DNA from: JAFGKM01 sp964403465
Lineage (GTDB): Bacteria; Ratteibacteria; UBA8468; B48-G9; JAFGKM01
Reading direction: 5' to 3'
Assembly (NCBI GenBank): GCA_964403465.1
Contig: CAYOFY010000071.1
Span: 1 to 8,051 of the forward strand
Length of the DNA: 8,051 nt
Shown: positions 1 through 6,407 of the stretch, in pieces
How positions within the stretch are numbered: position 1 is the stretch's first letter
Layout of the letters: the number at the start of each line of letters is the position of its first letter
Notes under the pieces: generated by a model
What the model was told of the DNA's origin: nothing
Seen by the model: only the letters and a program-made list of their open reading frames with translations
Database searches by the model: none
Made by a program: the position numbers and the translations under genes

Positions 1-82
1 TGACAAACTGGAAAGAGGTTTTGATGTTGTGACATTAGTTATGCATATATCAATAAATAATGGTTTGTTTTTATTTTACCTT

Positions 83-111
83 TTGACATTTCTTATTTTT
101 GATAATATAAT
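83..111 (+). promoter_or_regulatory. Sigma-70 promoter of the IclR/iron-sulfur operon (P1)
   Basis: A TTGACA -35 box at 83-88 and a TATAAT -10 box at 106-111 are separated by 17 bases, an exact match to the vegetative sigma-70 consensus. Transcription would start near 118 and give a leader of about 35 bases before the IclR start codon. The surrounding sequence is strongly AT-rich compared with the coding DNA. No gene is visible in bases 1-82, and whether an upstream gene ends there cannot be seen. Confidence 0.8.
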
Positions 112-126
112 AGTATAAAATATAAT
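99..126 (+). promoter_or_regulatory. Possible second, overlapping promoter (P2)
   Basis: TTGATA at 99-104 and TATAAT at 121-126 are 16 bases apart, a five-of-six plus six-of-six match lying about 15 bases downstream of P1. The octamer AATATAAT occurs at both -10 boxes (104-111 and 119-126). It may be a genuine tandem promoter or a by-product of AT-rich sequence. A start from it would fall near 133 and leave a leader of about 20 bases. Confidence 0.35.
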
Positions 127-137
127 TCCATATTATA
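121..137 (+). promoter_or_regulatory. Inverted repeat, candidate operator for the IclR regulator
   Basis: TATAAT at 121-126 and ATTATA at 132-137 form a perfect 6-base inverted repeat around a 5-base centre, TCCAT. It lies between the inferred P1 start and the ribosome binding site and covers the -10 box of P2. IclR proteins usually bind short palindromes near their own promoters, so negative autoregulation here is a reasonable inference. The arms are pure A/T, so chance is a real alternative. Confidence 0.3.
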
Positions 138-152
138 AAATAAAGGAGGAGC

Positions 153-905
153 ATGATACAGGTCCTGGAAAGGGCATTCAAGATACTTGATTTTGTTGCA
201 GAAGAACCGGAAAATCCGAAGAACCTGGGCGCAATAGCCGGGCACAGCGCACTCAATCCGGGGACGTGCGCCAATATACTTAAGACGTTGTGCGAGTACA
301 ATTTCCTGGAGCAGGTTGACAGGAAAAAAGGATACATCCTTGGTCCGCGAGTATATTATCTTGCCAGGAATGGTCCCTACCGAAAGGATATTGTAAGGGA
401 CTCTGAACCGTATGTCACACGCCTTGCCTCTGATGTTCATGAAACTTTTCTTATCGCAACGCTTCATAAGGGTAAAAGGTCTATCCTTCTGCAGGTTGAA
501 GGAGATAATGTACTGAATATAAAAAACGAATTCTTACTTCAGGACAACATTTATAATACAGCTACAGGCCGCCTGCTTCTCGCTTTTTTGTCTCAATCCG
601 AACTTGAGAGTTTCATAGCCGGCAGAGGATTGCCCGATAAAAACTCCTGGCCTGAGGCGGTAACGGCAAAAAAACTGAGGGATTCTCTTCAGACCATAAG
701 AAAACAGGGCATGGTTCTGAGAACCACAAGGAAGGATGTTGTCGGGATTGCTTTTCCCATTAAACAACATGAGAGCGTGATTGCGGCTCTCGGACTTTTC
801 CTGCCCGCATACAGGTTCAAGGGGGAACACAGGAAAAAAGTGCTTGAAAAGATGGGAGAAACTGCCGAAAAAATAAGCAAAGCTATCGCAAAGAGGAAGC
901 AATGA
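153..905 (+). CDS. IclR-family transcriptional regulator
   Basis: A 250-residue DNA-binding regulator of normal IclR length. The N-terminus begins directly with the first helix of the winged helix-turn-helix (IQVLERAFKILDFVAEEP), which fixes the start at 153. The recognition segment lies at about residues 24-55, followed by the family linker (YILGPRVYYLA, 61-71). The C-terminal effector domain spans about 77-250, with the typical TATGRLLLAFLS at 136-147 and GIAFPIKQHESVIAALGLF near 198-216. GGAGG at 145-149 is close to the ATG, with only three bases between. It is the first gene of the plus-strand operon and its stop overlaps the next start (ATGA), so it is co-transcribed with the iron-sulfur genes and probably controls them and itself. 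IclR proteins usually sense small organic acids or aromatic compounds, but the ligand here cannot be read from sequence. The family call is secure; target and ligand are inference. Confidence 0.93.
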   Translation: MIQVLERAFKILDFVAEEPENPKNLGAIAGHSALNPGTCANILKTLCEYNFLEQVDRKKGYILGPRVYYLARNGPYRKDIVRDSEPYVTRLASDVHETFLIATLHKGKRSILLQVEGDNVLNIKNEFLLQDNIYNTATGRLLLAFLSQSELESFIAGRGLPDKNSWPEAVTAKKLRDSLQTIRKQGMVLRTTRKDVVGIAFPIKQHESVIAALGLFLPAYRFKGEHRKKVLEKMGETAEKISKAIAKRKQ

Positions 906-1525
906 ATATAACGAATATTGCCTTGAAGGTCGTACAATACCTTAATTGCCAGAGATACAGGGCAATTTTTGCCACCGACCTTACCGGGTTGGCCTCAAGG
1001 GTGATGATGAATTCGCGCTCACGCGAAGGACTGCCCGACATGAAAGCGAATCTTTATCCCGCGATGCTGGCTGGTCTTGCATACCCGGGTTTGCACGGCT
1101 GTCCGATCACGGAAAAATACGGGGTGCGTCAGAGATTTATTGCCGTTGTTACCGACTGCCCTCTGGACAATGAAACTCTGTATACGGGTAACTATGCCTG
1201 TGAAGCATGTAAAAAACCCTGCATATCTCACTGTCCGACAACGGCTCTCAAAAATAAAACTGCAGAATTGAAGATTGAGCAAACAACCTTTTATATTCCT
1301 TCGGTTGACTGTTTCGCATGCGACTGGGCGAAAAGATACGCAATGAGCGGGAAGGAAGGCCCGCAATACTACGGTCTGAAAACAGATATTCCCGTTCCGG
1401 GGAAAAGGGAAGCGGAAGAAATTTTGATGGCGATTAATAAAATAGAGTGGGGTGTACAGAAGAGGCACGCCAACATTTGTGAAGAATGCATAAGGATCTG
1501 TCCTGAAAAAGGGGGAAAATCGTGA
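902..1525 (+). CDS. Compact double-cluster 4Fe-4S protein, reductive-dehalogenase/QueG-like
   Basis: A 207-residue cytoplasmic iron-sulfur protein with no signal peptide. Residues 57-90 (AGLAYPGLHGCPITEKYG, then RQRFIAVVTDCPL) match the conserved G-x-G/E-x-G...TxxxGxRQR...TD core of the two downstream paralogues. Cluster ligands look complete: Cys100, 103, 107 and 111 (CEACKKPCISHCP), Cys137 and 140 (DCFACDW), and Cys193, 196 and 200 (CEECIRICP). This is enough for two [4Fe-4S] clusters. It lacks most of the roughly 130-residue N-terminal domain that its neighbours carry before the core, including the IFPE-KSV strand. The ATG at 902 overlaps the regulator's stop (ATGA) with GAGGA at 893-897, so the short N-terminus is not explained by a mis-called start. 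It may be an electron-transfer partner of the next two proteins or a minimal reductase. The superfamily call is fairly sure; the reaction is unknown. Confidence 0.75.
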   Translation: MNITNIALKVVQYLNCQRYRAIFATDLTGLASRVMMNSRSREGLPDMKANLYPAMLAGLAYPGLHGCPITEKYGVRQRFIAVVTDCPLDNETLYTGNYACEACKKPCISHCPTTALKNKTAELKIEQTTFYIPSVDCFACDWAKRYAMSGKEGPQYYGLKTDIPVPGKREAEEILMAINKIEWGVQKRHANICEECIRICPEKGGKS

Positions 1526-2370
1526 ATAAGAAAAGAATTAAGGAATACGCCAAACAGGCAGGTGCCGATATAGCAGGGATTGCGAACGTTGAAAGGTTTG
1601 ATGAACTTCCTCCCGAAAAACATCCGCGTTCAATTTTCCCCGAAACGAAGTCCGTGGTGATTATCGGAAGGCGCATCACCAGGGGAACGCTGAGAGGGGT
1701 TGAGGAGGGTACCAACTTCTGTAATTACTCGATGTTCGGCTATGACTGGCTGGACAACAGGTTCATAGCCATGACAACCTTTCTTCTTTCGGAATTTCTT
1801 GAGGACAGCGGATGGGAAGCTGTGCCTTTGCAGAACCTTCCACCCGAGGTTCCGCCCATGGGCATATCCGTCAGAAAGGGGAATCCTGCTCCCAACATCA
1901 TGCTGGATTTTGACGACGCAGCGGTCAGGGCGGGGGTGGGAGAAATAGGATTTTGCGGAGTTGTTCTTACTCCTGAATTCGGTCCGCGCCAGCGCTTCCA
2001 GATGATACTTACAGACGCTGAGATTGATCCCGACCCGCTTCTGTCCTGGAAGATATGCCTCCATGATGAAGGGTGCAGCGGTTTTTGTCCGCTCGAAGCG
2101 ATAAAAGGGGGAAGAGAAATTCTTGTTGCGGGGAAAAAAATGACAGTGGCGGAGATAGATTACAGGGGAAAATGCGCTTCCTGTAAAAACGGCGCCATGC
2201 CCAACCGCTATCATCCCGCAGGCAAACCCGACAGGCTTGCGTCTTTCTGTATCAGAAGCTGCGCGGATGCCCTGGAAAAAGGCGGACGCGTCAAAAACAG
2301 GTTTGAACTGCCGTTTCGCCTGAGAGATGCGTGGAAAGTAAAAACCGAAATGGACCCTTACAAATTTTAG
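1522..2370 (+). CDS. Reductive-dehalogenase/QueG-like iron-sulfur protein, paralogue A
   Basis: A 282-residue protein starting at GTG 1522, which overlaps the previous stop (GTGA); GGGGG at 1511-1515 sits six bases upstream. The N-terminal part has IFPETKSVVIIGRRI (38-52) and GWEAVPL (97-103). The core follows as RAGVGEIGFCGVVLTPEFGP (136-155) and RQRFQMILTD (156-165), closely resembling the AGLGE-LG...TPE-GP-R...TD pattern known from reductive dehalogenases and related COG1600-type proteins. The first cluster motif keeps only three cysteines (179, 185, 189; C-x5-C-x3-CP). The second region has Cys218 and 221 (CASC) and Cys243 and 247 (CIRSC). There is no Tat leader or membrane segment, so it should be cytoplasmic. 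Corrinoid binding is typical of the superfamily but cannot be confirmed here. It shares about the first 170 residues and the C-terminal C-x-R-S-C-x-D-x-LEK segment with the next gene. The substrate is unknown; dehalogenation should not be assumed. Confidence 0.78.
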   Translation: MNKKRIKEYAKQAGADIAGIANVERFDELPPEKHPRSIFPETKSVVIIGRRITRGTLRGVEEGTNFCNYSMFGYDWLDNRFIAMTTFLLSEFLEDSGWEAVPLQNLPPEVPPMGISVRKGNPAPNIMLDFDDAAVRAGVGEIGFCGVVLTPEFGPRQRFQMILTDAEIDPDPLLSWKICLHDEGCSGFCPLEAIKGGREILVAGKKMTVAEIDYRGKCASCKNGAMPNRYHPAGKPDRLASFCIRSCADALEKGGRVKNRFELPFRLRDAWKVKTEMDPYKF

Positions 2371-2382
2371 CGAGGATAAATG

Positions 2383-3435
2383 ATGAACAGGAAACCTTCC
2401 AAAGGGCAGATAAAGGAATATGCACTATCACGGGGGCTGGACCTTTTCGGAGTTGCAAACATAGAGAGGTTCAAGGATGCCCCGGTAAGGATGGACCCGG
2501 CAAGTATCTTTCCCGAAGCGAAGTCAGTGATAGTTGTTGGCAGGCGTATCGTGCGCGGCGGATGGAGAGGAATAGAAGAAGGGACGTACTGGCCGAATTA
2601 TACCTATTTTGATTATTCGGGACTTCTAAATACCTATTTTCTTCAGATGCCGTTATATGAGACCGCCTGTTTCATAGAAGACCATGGATATGAAGCTGTT
2701 CCTGTATATTCAGGCGTTCCTGAAGCACAAGCGCCCGTTGAACCTTTGCGAAAAGGAGGTGTTGCTCCAGATGTTTTTCTGGCCATACGCATAGCCGCGG
2801 TTGCGGCGGGCATAGGAGAAATCGGGTGGTCCAAAGTTTTTTTAACAAAAAAATTCGGACCGAGACAGAGACTGGCTGCGATACTGACTGACCTTGAACT
2901 TGAGCCGGACCCGCTCGTTGAGCCGAACAGCATATGCAAGCTTGATATGGCCTGCGTGAAAGGGTGTCCCGGTGCAATACCGCATATAAAAGAGAATAAA
3001 TTTGTGGAAATAAGGATAGAGAATAAGACTTACCGCTGGGCTGACGTGGACATGGGTAAATGCACTCTTATTTATCACGGGGGAGACCCGCGGGTATCGC
3101 CATTCATATCGAATGCCTTCCCGGGCTACCACTTTGATGTCATGAAACAAAATCTTACCGAAGAGGCCGCGTACAAGTTTTGCTGGCCAATGTCCACGGG
3201 TACATGGAGGAAAACCGAGGAGTATCCCTCCGGCTACATTATAGAGGGCCACCACTATATCCAGCACTGGGGGCAGGGTGGACTGGGCATTGAAGGTTCA
3301 CGCGGCTGTATGCGTAGCTGCTTTGATTATCTTGAAAAACACAATATGATTGAACAGACCTTTAACGGCGGGCCCTTTATCAGGCGTCCCAGGTGGATGC
3401 TTGACACTTCAGGGAAACCGGAGAAAAAAGGCTGA
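2383..3435 (+). CDS. Reductive-dehalogenase/QueG-like iron-sulfur protein, paralogue B
   Basis: A 350-residue paralogue of the preceding gene. Two ATG codons are adjacent (2380 and 2383). The second is preferred because GAGGA at 2372-2376 is then six bases away and MNRKPSK aligns with MNKKRIK of paralogue A. Shared blocks are IFPEAKSVIVVGRRIVRG, HGYEAVPV, AAGIGEIGWSKVFLTKKFGP and RQRLAAILTD. The first cluster motif has three cysteines, Cys185, 191 and 195 (C-x5-C-x3-CP). The second region has Cys227 (GKC, where the paired cysteine of paralogue A's CASC is lost), Cys267, and Cys309 and 313 (GCMRSC). The stretch between Cys227 and Cys309 is 82 residues, against 25 in paralogue A, and is rich in aromatic and histidine residues (GHHYIQHWGQGG near 289-300). 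It could form a substrate or cofactor pocket specific to this subunit. It follows paralogue A after 12 bases, has no signal peptide and ends the operon. Reaction unknown. Confidence 0.77.
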   Translation: MNRKPSKGQIKEYALSRGLDLFGVANIERFKDAPVRMDPASIFPEAKSVIVVGRRIVRGGWRGIEEGTYWPNYTYFDYSGLLNTYFLQMPLYETACFIEDHGYEAVPVYSGVPEAQAPVEPLRKGGVAPDVFLAIRIAAVAAGIGEIGWSKVFLTKKFGPRQRLAAILTDLELEPDPLVEPNSICKLDMACVKGCPGAIPHIKENKFVEIRIENKTYRWADVDMGKCTLIYHGGDPRVSPFISNAFPGYHFDVMKQNLTEEAAYKFCWPMSTGTWRKTEEYPSGYIIEGHHYIQHWGQGGLGIEGSRGCMRSCFDYLEKHNMIEQTFNGGPFIRRPRWMLDTSGKPEKKG

Positions 3436-3467
3436 TTATTATCAGATGAAGATGAACTCTTCCGGTT
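3416..3467. terminator. Nested inverted repeats at the convergent operon junction, possible weak bidirectional terminator
   Basis: The stop codons of the two facing operons are only six bases apart. CTGAT (3432-3436) and ATCAG (3441-3445) form a perfect 5-base stem with a TATT loop that contains parts of both stops. Outside it, AACCGGA (3416-3422) and TCCGGTT (3461-3467) are perfect 7-base complements. Neither hairpin is followed by a clear T-run on either strand, so intrinsic termination would be weak. Alternatively the operons may rely on Rho or read into each other. Confidence 0.3.
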
Positions 3468-4389
3468 CTGCGGCGTATTTCCCTTTTTGCCCGAGGAGAT
3501 TTCTTAAGCGCTTTTTGTAGCGGTATTTTTTGCTGAACGTCCTTATTATTTCTGGCAAGTCTGCTTTTGCCGCCTCACTGCCTTTTTCTATGGCGTATCG
3601 GTATCTTAAAAAATTGTTCCACCGCATGTCTCCGAGGTTGGGCCTGATTATCAAATCGGCCATCCTGCTGTTGTAGAGGTCAAACCTGGATGAAATGAGG
3701 GCGTCCGTTCTCATATGGATGTCAAAGACGGAGTTTATCTCTCCGTGAGCTGAGCTATGCTGGTTTACATCCACCGCCACAATGCTTCCTGAGCCGGCCA
3801 GCACAGCACATTTCACGGGCAGACGGTTCGTTATTCCTCCGTCCACAAGAAGCAAGTCGTTGTATTCAACGGGAGGGAGCAGTCCGGGTATGGAGCAGGA
3901 TGCCAGAATGCCCTTCCACAATTTTCCCGTTTTTATGTAGACATCCTTTCCCGATACAAGGTCAAATGCAACCGCTGTGAGAGGAATGGAAAGCTGTTCA
4001 AAGGTAATATCTCTGAAAAGATTTTTGAAAACCGGCTCAACCTCTTCTTTTTTGAGCAGGGCGTTATCACGCAGCATGCGGACGAAGAGAAGTTTCTTTT
4101 TCACGGTGTAGAGGGTTTTAAGGAAGAAGCCGTCTTTCTCCTCTTCAAAATCAACCGAATCCAGTTTCAACCCCTTGAGAATCCTGAACTCGTATGTTTC
4201 CTCAATATTCTCAAATTCCGTTATCCTGTCCGCGTACAGAGAATATAAGGCCCCGGCGATTGAGCCGGCGGAAGTGCCGCATATGATATCCGGCCTGAGA
4301 CCTTCCTTCTCAATAGCAGTCAGGACGCCTACGTGGGCGAATCCTTTTGCGCCTCCACCGCCGAGAACAAAGGCGTTATTATAGTTCAT
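3442..4389 (-). CDS. Patatin-like phospholipase (RssA/NTE type)
   Basis: A 315-residue serine lipid hydrolase with a Ser-Asp dyad. The oxyanion-hole glycine loop GGGGAKGFAHVGVL lies at residues 10-23. The nucleophile elbow GTSAGS puts Ser40 as nucleophile. ASCSIPGLLPPV lies at 163-174, and Asp183 in VDGGITNRLPV is the catalytic acid. Domain order and length fit the small bacterial single-domain patatins, which cleave acyl chains from phospholipids or lysophospholipids, usually on the inner face of the membrane. There is no signal peptide or transmembrane segment. The C-terminus ends in a basic stretch (KKYRYKKRLRNLL, 288-300) that could touch membrane lipid. It is the last gene of the minus-strand operon. 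Its ATG lies within the end of the metallopeptidase gene (11-base overlap), with GGAAG seven bases upstream. Family and catalytic residues are clear; the natural substrate is unknown. Confidence 0.93.
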   Translation of the reverse strand: MNYNNAFVLGGGGAKGFAHVGVLTAIEKEGLRPDIICGTSAGSIAGALYSLYADRITEFENIEETYEFRILKGLKLDSVDFEEEKDGFFLKTLYTVKKKLLFVRMLRDNALLKKEEVEPVFKNLFRDITFEQLSIPLTAVAFDLVSGKDVYIKTGKLWKGILASCSIPGLLPPVEYNDLLLVDGGITNRLPVKCAVLAGSGSIVAVDVNQHSSAHGEINSVFDIHMRTDALISSRFDLYNSRMADLIIRPNLGDMRWNNFLRYRYAIEKGSEAAKADLPEIIRTFSKKYRYKKRLRNLLGQKGKYAAEPEEFIFI

Positions 4390-4963
4390 TTCCGTTCTTC
4401 CGCAGGGCGCAGGAGTGCCTGATCAAATACCAGTATGCGGCGAGTTCCCATTCAATGGATTTTCTGTCGCCGAACTTCTTTTCCATGAGCATGTAAAATC
4501 TGCCATTGTGCTTTTTTTCAACCCTGTGGGCGACCTCGTGTAACAGGATGTAGTCTATCAACCTGTCCGGGAGAAACATCAGGAGCGTATTTATAGTTAT
4601 CTTCCCACCAGTGCTGCAGCTACCCCATCTACTTTTAAATTTTCTGAAAACAGTTTTTTCTATGTTTACGTTCAGTTCTTCGGAAAAATCCAGTATGCTT
4701 TTTTCAACTGCGGCTTTAAATTCGGCCATGTTTACATCTTCTCTAAGTGTAAGTGTCCTTGAAGTTTCTATAATTTCTTCAAAACGCTCAGACTGTTTTG
4801 TTATCCATTTTTTATGTTTCTTCAGCAGTTTTTTTGCTTCCGTAAATTTCGACGGCAGGATTACGGAAAGCATTCCGTTTTCAAATTCAAGCCGCGGGGA
4901 TTTTACCTTCCTGTGAAATTCTTTATAAATTATCTCCCTGCCGTCAAGTGTTATCTTTTTCAT
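4379..4963 (-). CDS. YgjP-like (DUF45/WLM-type) zinc metallopeptidase
   Basis: A 194-residue predicted metallopeptidase of the YgjP/DUF45 family, at the family's usual size. The zinc motif HEVAH lies at residues 142-146 (His142, Glu143 as base, His146). It is followed by His152 in KKHNGRF, where this family places its third-ligand region. The family signature RWGSCS lies at 112-117 and KITINTLLMFLPDRLIDYIL at 121-140. The N-terminal half is a basic, strand-rich segment followed by a lysine-rich helix. No signal peptide is present, so it should be cytoplasmic. On the minus strand its ATG begins one base after the RtcB stop (TGA-T-ATG), and the AAAGGA inside the last RtcB codons serves as ribosome binding site, so translation is probably coupled. 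Biological substrates of this family are poorly known; peptidase activity is inferred from the motif. Confidence 0.9.
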   Translation of the reverse strand: MKKITLDGREIIYKEFHRKVKSPRLEFENGMLSVILPSKFTEAKKLLKKHKKWITKQSERFEEIIETSRTLTLREDVNMAEFKAAVEKSILDFSEELNVNIEKTVFRKFKSRWGSCSTGGKITINTLLMFLPDRLIDYILLHEVAHRVEKKHNGRFYMLMEKKFGDRKSIEWELAAYWYLIRHSCALRKNGNEL

Positions 4964-4964
4964 A

Positions 4965-6407
4965 TCATCCTTTCATGACGGCAAGCGGGGACATCCGTGC
5001 TATTTTCATTGATAAACCGGCACCTTCAACGATTCTTATTACTTCATCTATATCCTTATATGCTTCCGGCATCTCCTCGGCAAGCCCTTTGCTGCTCACC
5101 CCTCTTGCCAGTATGCCGCGACCGGCAAGTTCTGCGGCAATGGATCTGTTTCTGCCTTCTCTTACCGCCTGGTGTCGCGACATCATTCTGCCCGCTCCGT
5201 GACAGGTGCTGCCCCACGTTTCTTCCATCGCCTTTTCCATTCCAACGAGGATGTATGAACAGGTTCCCATGGTCCCGGGTATAATCACGGGTTGCCCCGT
5301 GTTTCTATATCTTTGAGGCAGATCAGGATGTCCCTTCGGGAATGCCCTTGTAGCGCCCTTGCGGTGGACGTAAAGCGTCTTTCCCCGTCCTTCCACATTG
5401 TGGCTTTCGATCTTGCAGATGTTATGAGTCACGTCGTAGACCAGGGACATCTGCATCTTTTCGTATGGCATCCCGAATACATCCGAGAAAGTTTCCCTTA
5501 TCATATGCGTCATGATCTGTCTGTTGGCAAAAGCATAGTTTGCCGCGGCGCTCATTGCCCTGAAATACCGTCTGCCTTCCTTTGACGAAACGGGCGCGCA
5601 GGCGAGCTGTCTGTCCGGCAGTTTTATCCCGTAATCAAGAGCAACCCTGCCGAATCTGTCAAGATAATCGTCGCACACCTGGTACCCGAGCCCTCTGCTG
5701 CCCGAATGCACCATAATCGTAACCTGACCTGGAAAGATGCCGAACGAATCTGCCGTCGTCCTGTCGTATATCTCCGTCACTTCCTGAATTTCAAGAAAGT
5801 GGTTGCCTGAACCGAGTGTGCCGAGTTGAGAAGTCCCTCTTTCATAAGCCCTGTTGCTTACCGTGTCAGGGTCAGCCTCTTTTATTCTTCCGTACTCCTC
5901 TGTTCTTTCAAGGTCTCCCTGTGTTCCGAACCCGTTTTTTATCGCCCATTCCGCACCCTCTGACGCAACTTTTTCCAGGTCTTTCCTTTTGAGTTTCAGT
6001 GTGCCGGTTGAACCGACCCCGCAGGGAATGTTTGTAAATAGAAGATTTATTACATCTTCCAGTTTGTCCCTGACATCGCCTGCGGTTAAATCGCTCCTGA
6101 TGAGACGGACTCCGCAGTTGATATCATATCCCACGAATCCGGGTGCGATGACCCCTGATTCCGCATCAAATCCGCCTACCCCTCCTATGGGTGCTCCATA
6201 GCCCCAGTGTACGTCCGGCATGGCAAGACTGTATTTGACTATGCCGGGCATCTTAGCCACGTTTATTATCTGTTCAGGCGCTTTTTCTGAGACGGCCTTG
6301 TTCAGGAATTTTTCCGAGATATAGAGAATGCCAGGGACCCGCATTCCTTCGATCCTGGGGATAAGCCACTTGTAGTCACTGATCTTTTCTATGGGTATCG
6401 TTTCCAT
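4965..6407 (-). CDS. rtcB: RNA-splicing ligase RtcB
   Basis: A 480-residue GTP- and Mn2+-dependent RNA ligase that joins 2',3'-cyclic-phosphate or 3'-phosphate ends to 5'-hydroxyl ends, used in tRNA splicing and RNA repair. Numbering almost matches the well-studied Pyrococcus horikoshii enzyme. Metal ligands are Asp95 and Cys98 (GYDINCG), His203 (GNHF), His234 (MVHSGSRG) and His328 (DVTHN). The guanylylated histidine is His403 in GSTCHGAGRMMSR. DVHWGYGAPIGGV lies near residues 65-77. The length is full and no intein is visible. The start is set by METIPIEKISDYKWLIPRIEGMRVPG. It has no good Shine-Dalgarno site and begins 32 bases inside the upstream oxidoreductase gene, so it is probably translated by ribosomes already on that gene. 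No archease, RtcA or RtcR gene lies beside it. The function is secure; the in vivo RNA target is not. Confidence 0.97.
   Translation of the reverse strand: METIPIEKISDYKWLIPRIEGMRVPGILYISEKFLNKAVSEKAPEQIINVAKMPGIVKYSLAMPDVHWGYGAPIGGVGGFDAESGVIAPGFVGYDINCGVRLIRSDLTAGDVRDKLEDVINLLFTNIPCGVGSTGTLKLKRKDLEKVASEGAEWAIKNGFGTQGDLERTEEYGRIKEADPDTVSNRAYERGTSQLGTLGSGNHFLEIQEVTEIYDRTTADSFGIFPGQVTIMVHSGSRGLGYQVCDDYLDRFGRVALDYGIKLPDRQLACAPVSSKEGRRYFRAMSAAANYAFANRQIMTHMIRETFSDVFGMPYEKMQMSLVYDVTHNICKIESHNVEGRGKTLYVHRKGATRAFPKGHPDLPQRYRNTGQPVIIPGTMGTCSYILVGMEKAMEETWGSTCHGAGRMMSRHQAVREGRNRSIAAELAGRGILARGVSSKGLAEEMPEAYKDIDEVIRIVEGAGLSMKIARMSPLAVMKG

Noticed and set aside
40..47. TATGCATA palindrome upstream of the promoter
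   Set aside because: An 8-base palindrome in AT-rich DNA is expected by chance and has no second copy or link to the promoter elements.
93..467. Minus-strand open frame of 124 residues across the IclR start and promoter
   Set aside because: It overlaps a perfect promoter and the conserved IclR helix-turn-helix, and its translation of the AT-rich leader is low-complexity.
902..1525. Possibility that the short iron-sulfur gene is a frameshifted remnant of a full-length paralogue
   Set aside because: Its start is locked to the regulator's stop by an ATGA overlap with a suitable ribosome binding site, its frame is open to the end and all cluster cysteines are intact, so it does not look broken.
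1630..2214. A 194-residue open frame on the minus strand inside paralogue A
   Set aside because: It lies wholly within a gene supported by family motifs, shows no recognisable domain and has a composition typical of an antisense shadow.
902..3435. Calling the three iron-sulfur genes a respiratory reductive dehalogenase operon or QueG
   Set aside because: No Tat leader, no membrane anchor gene, smaller sizes and altered cysteine motifs. The shared core supports the superfamily only, not dehalogenation or epoxyqueuosine reduction.
5854..6201. Plus-strand open frame of 115 residues opposite rtcB
   Set aside because: The opposite strand encodes well-conserved RtcB residues here; the translation is serine- and proline-rich with no domain and no credible start signal.
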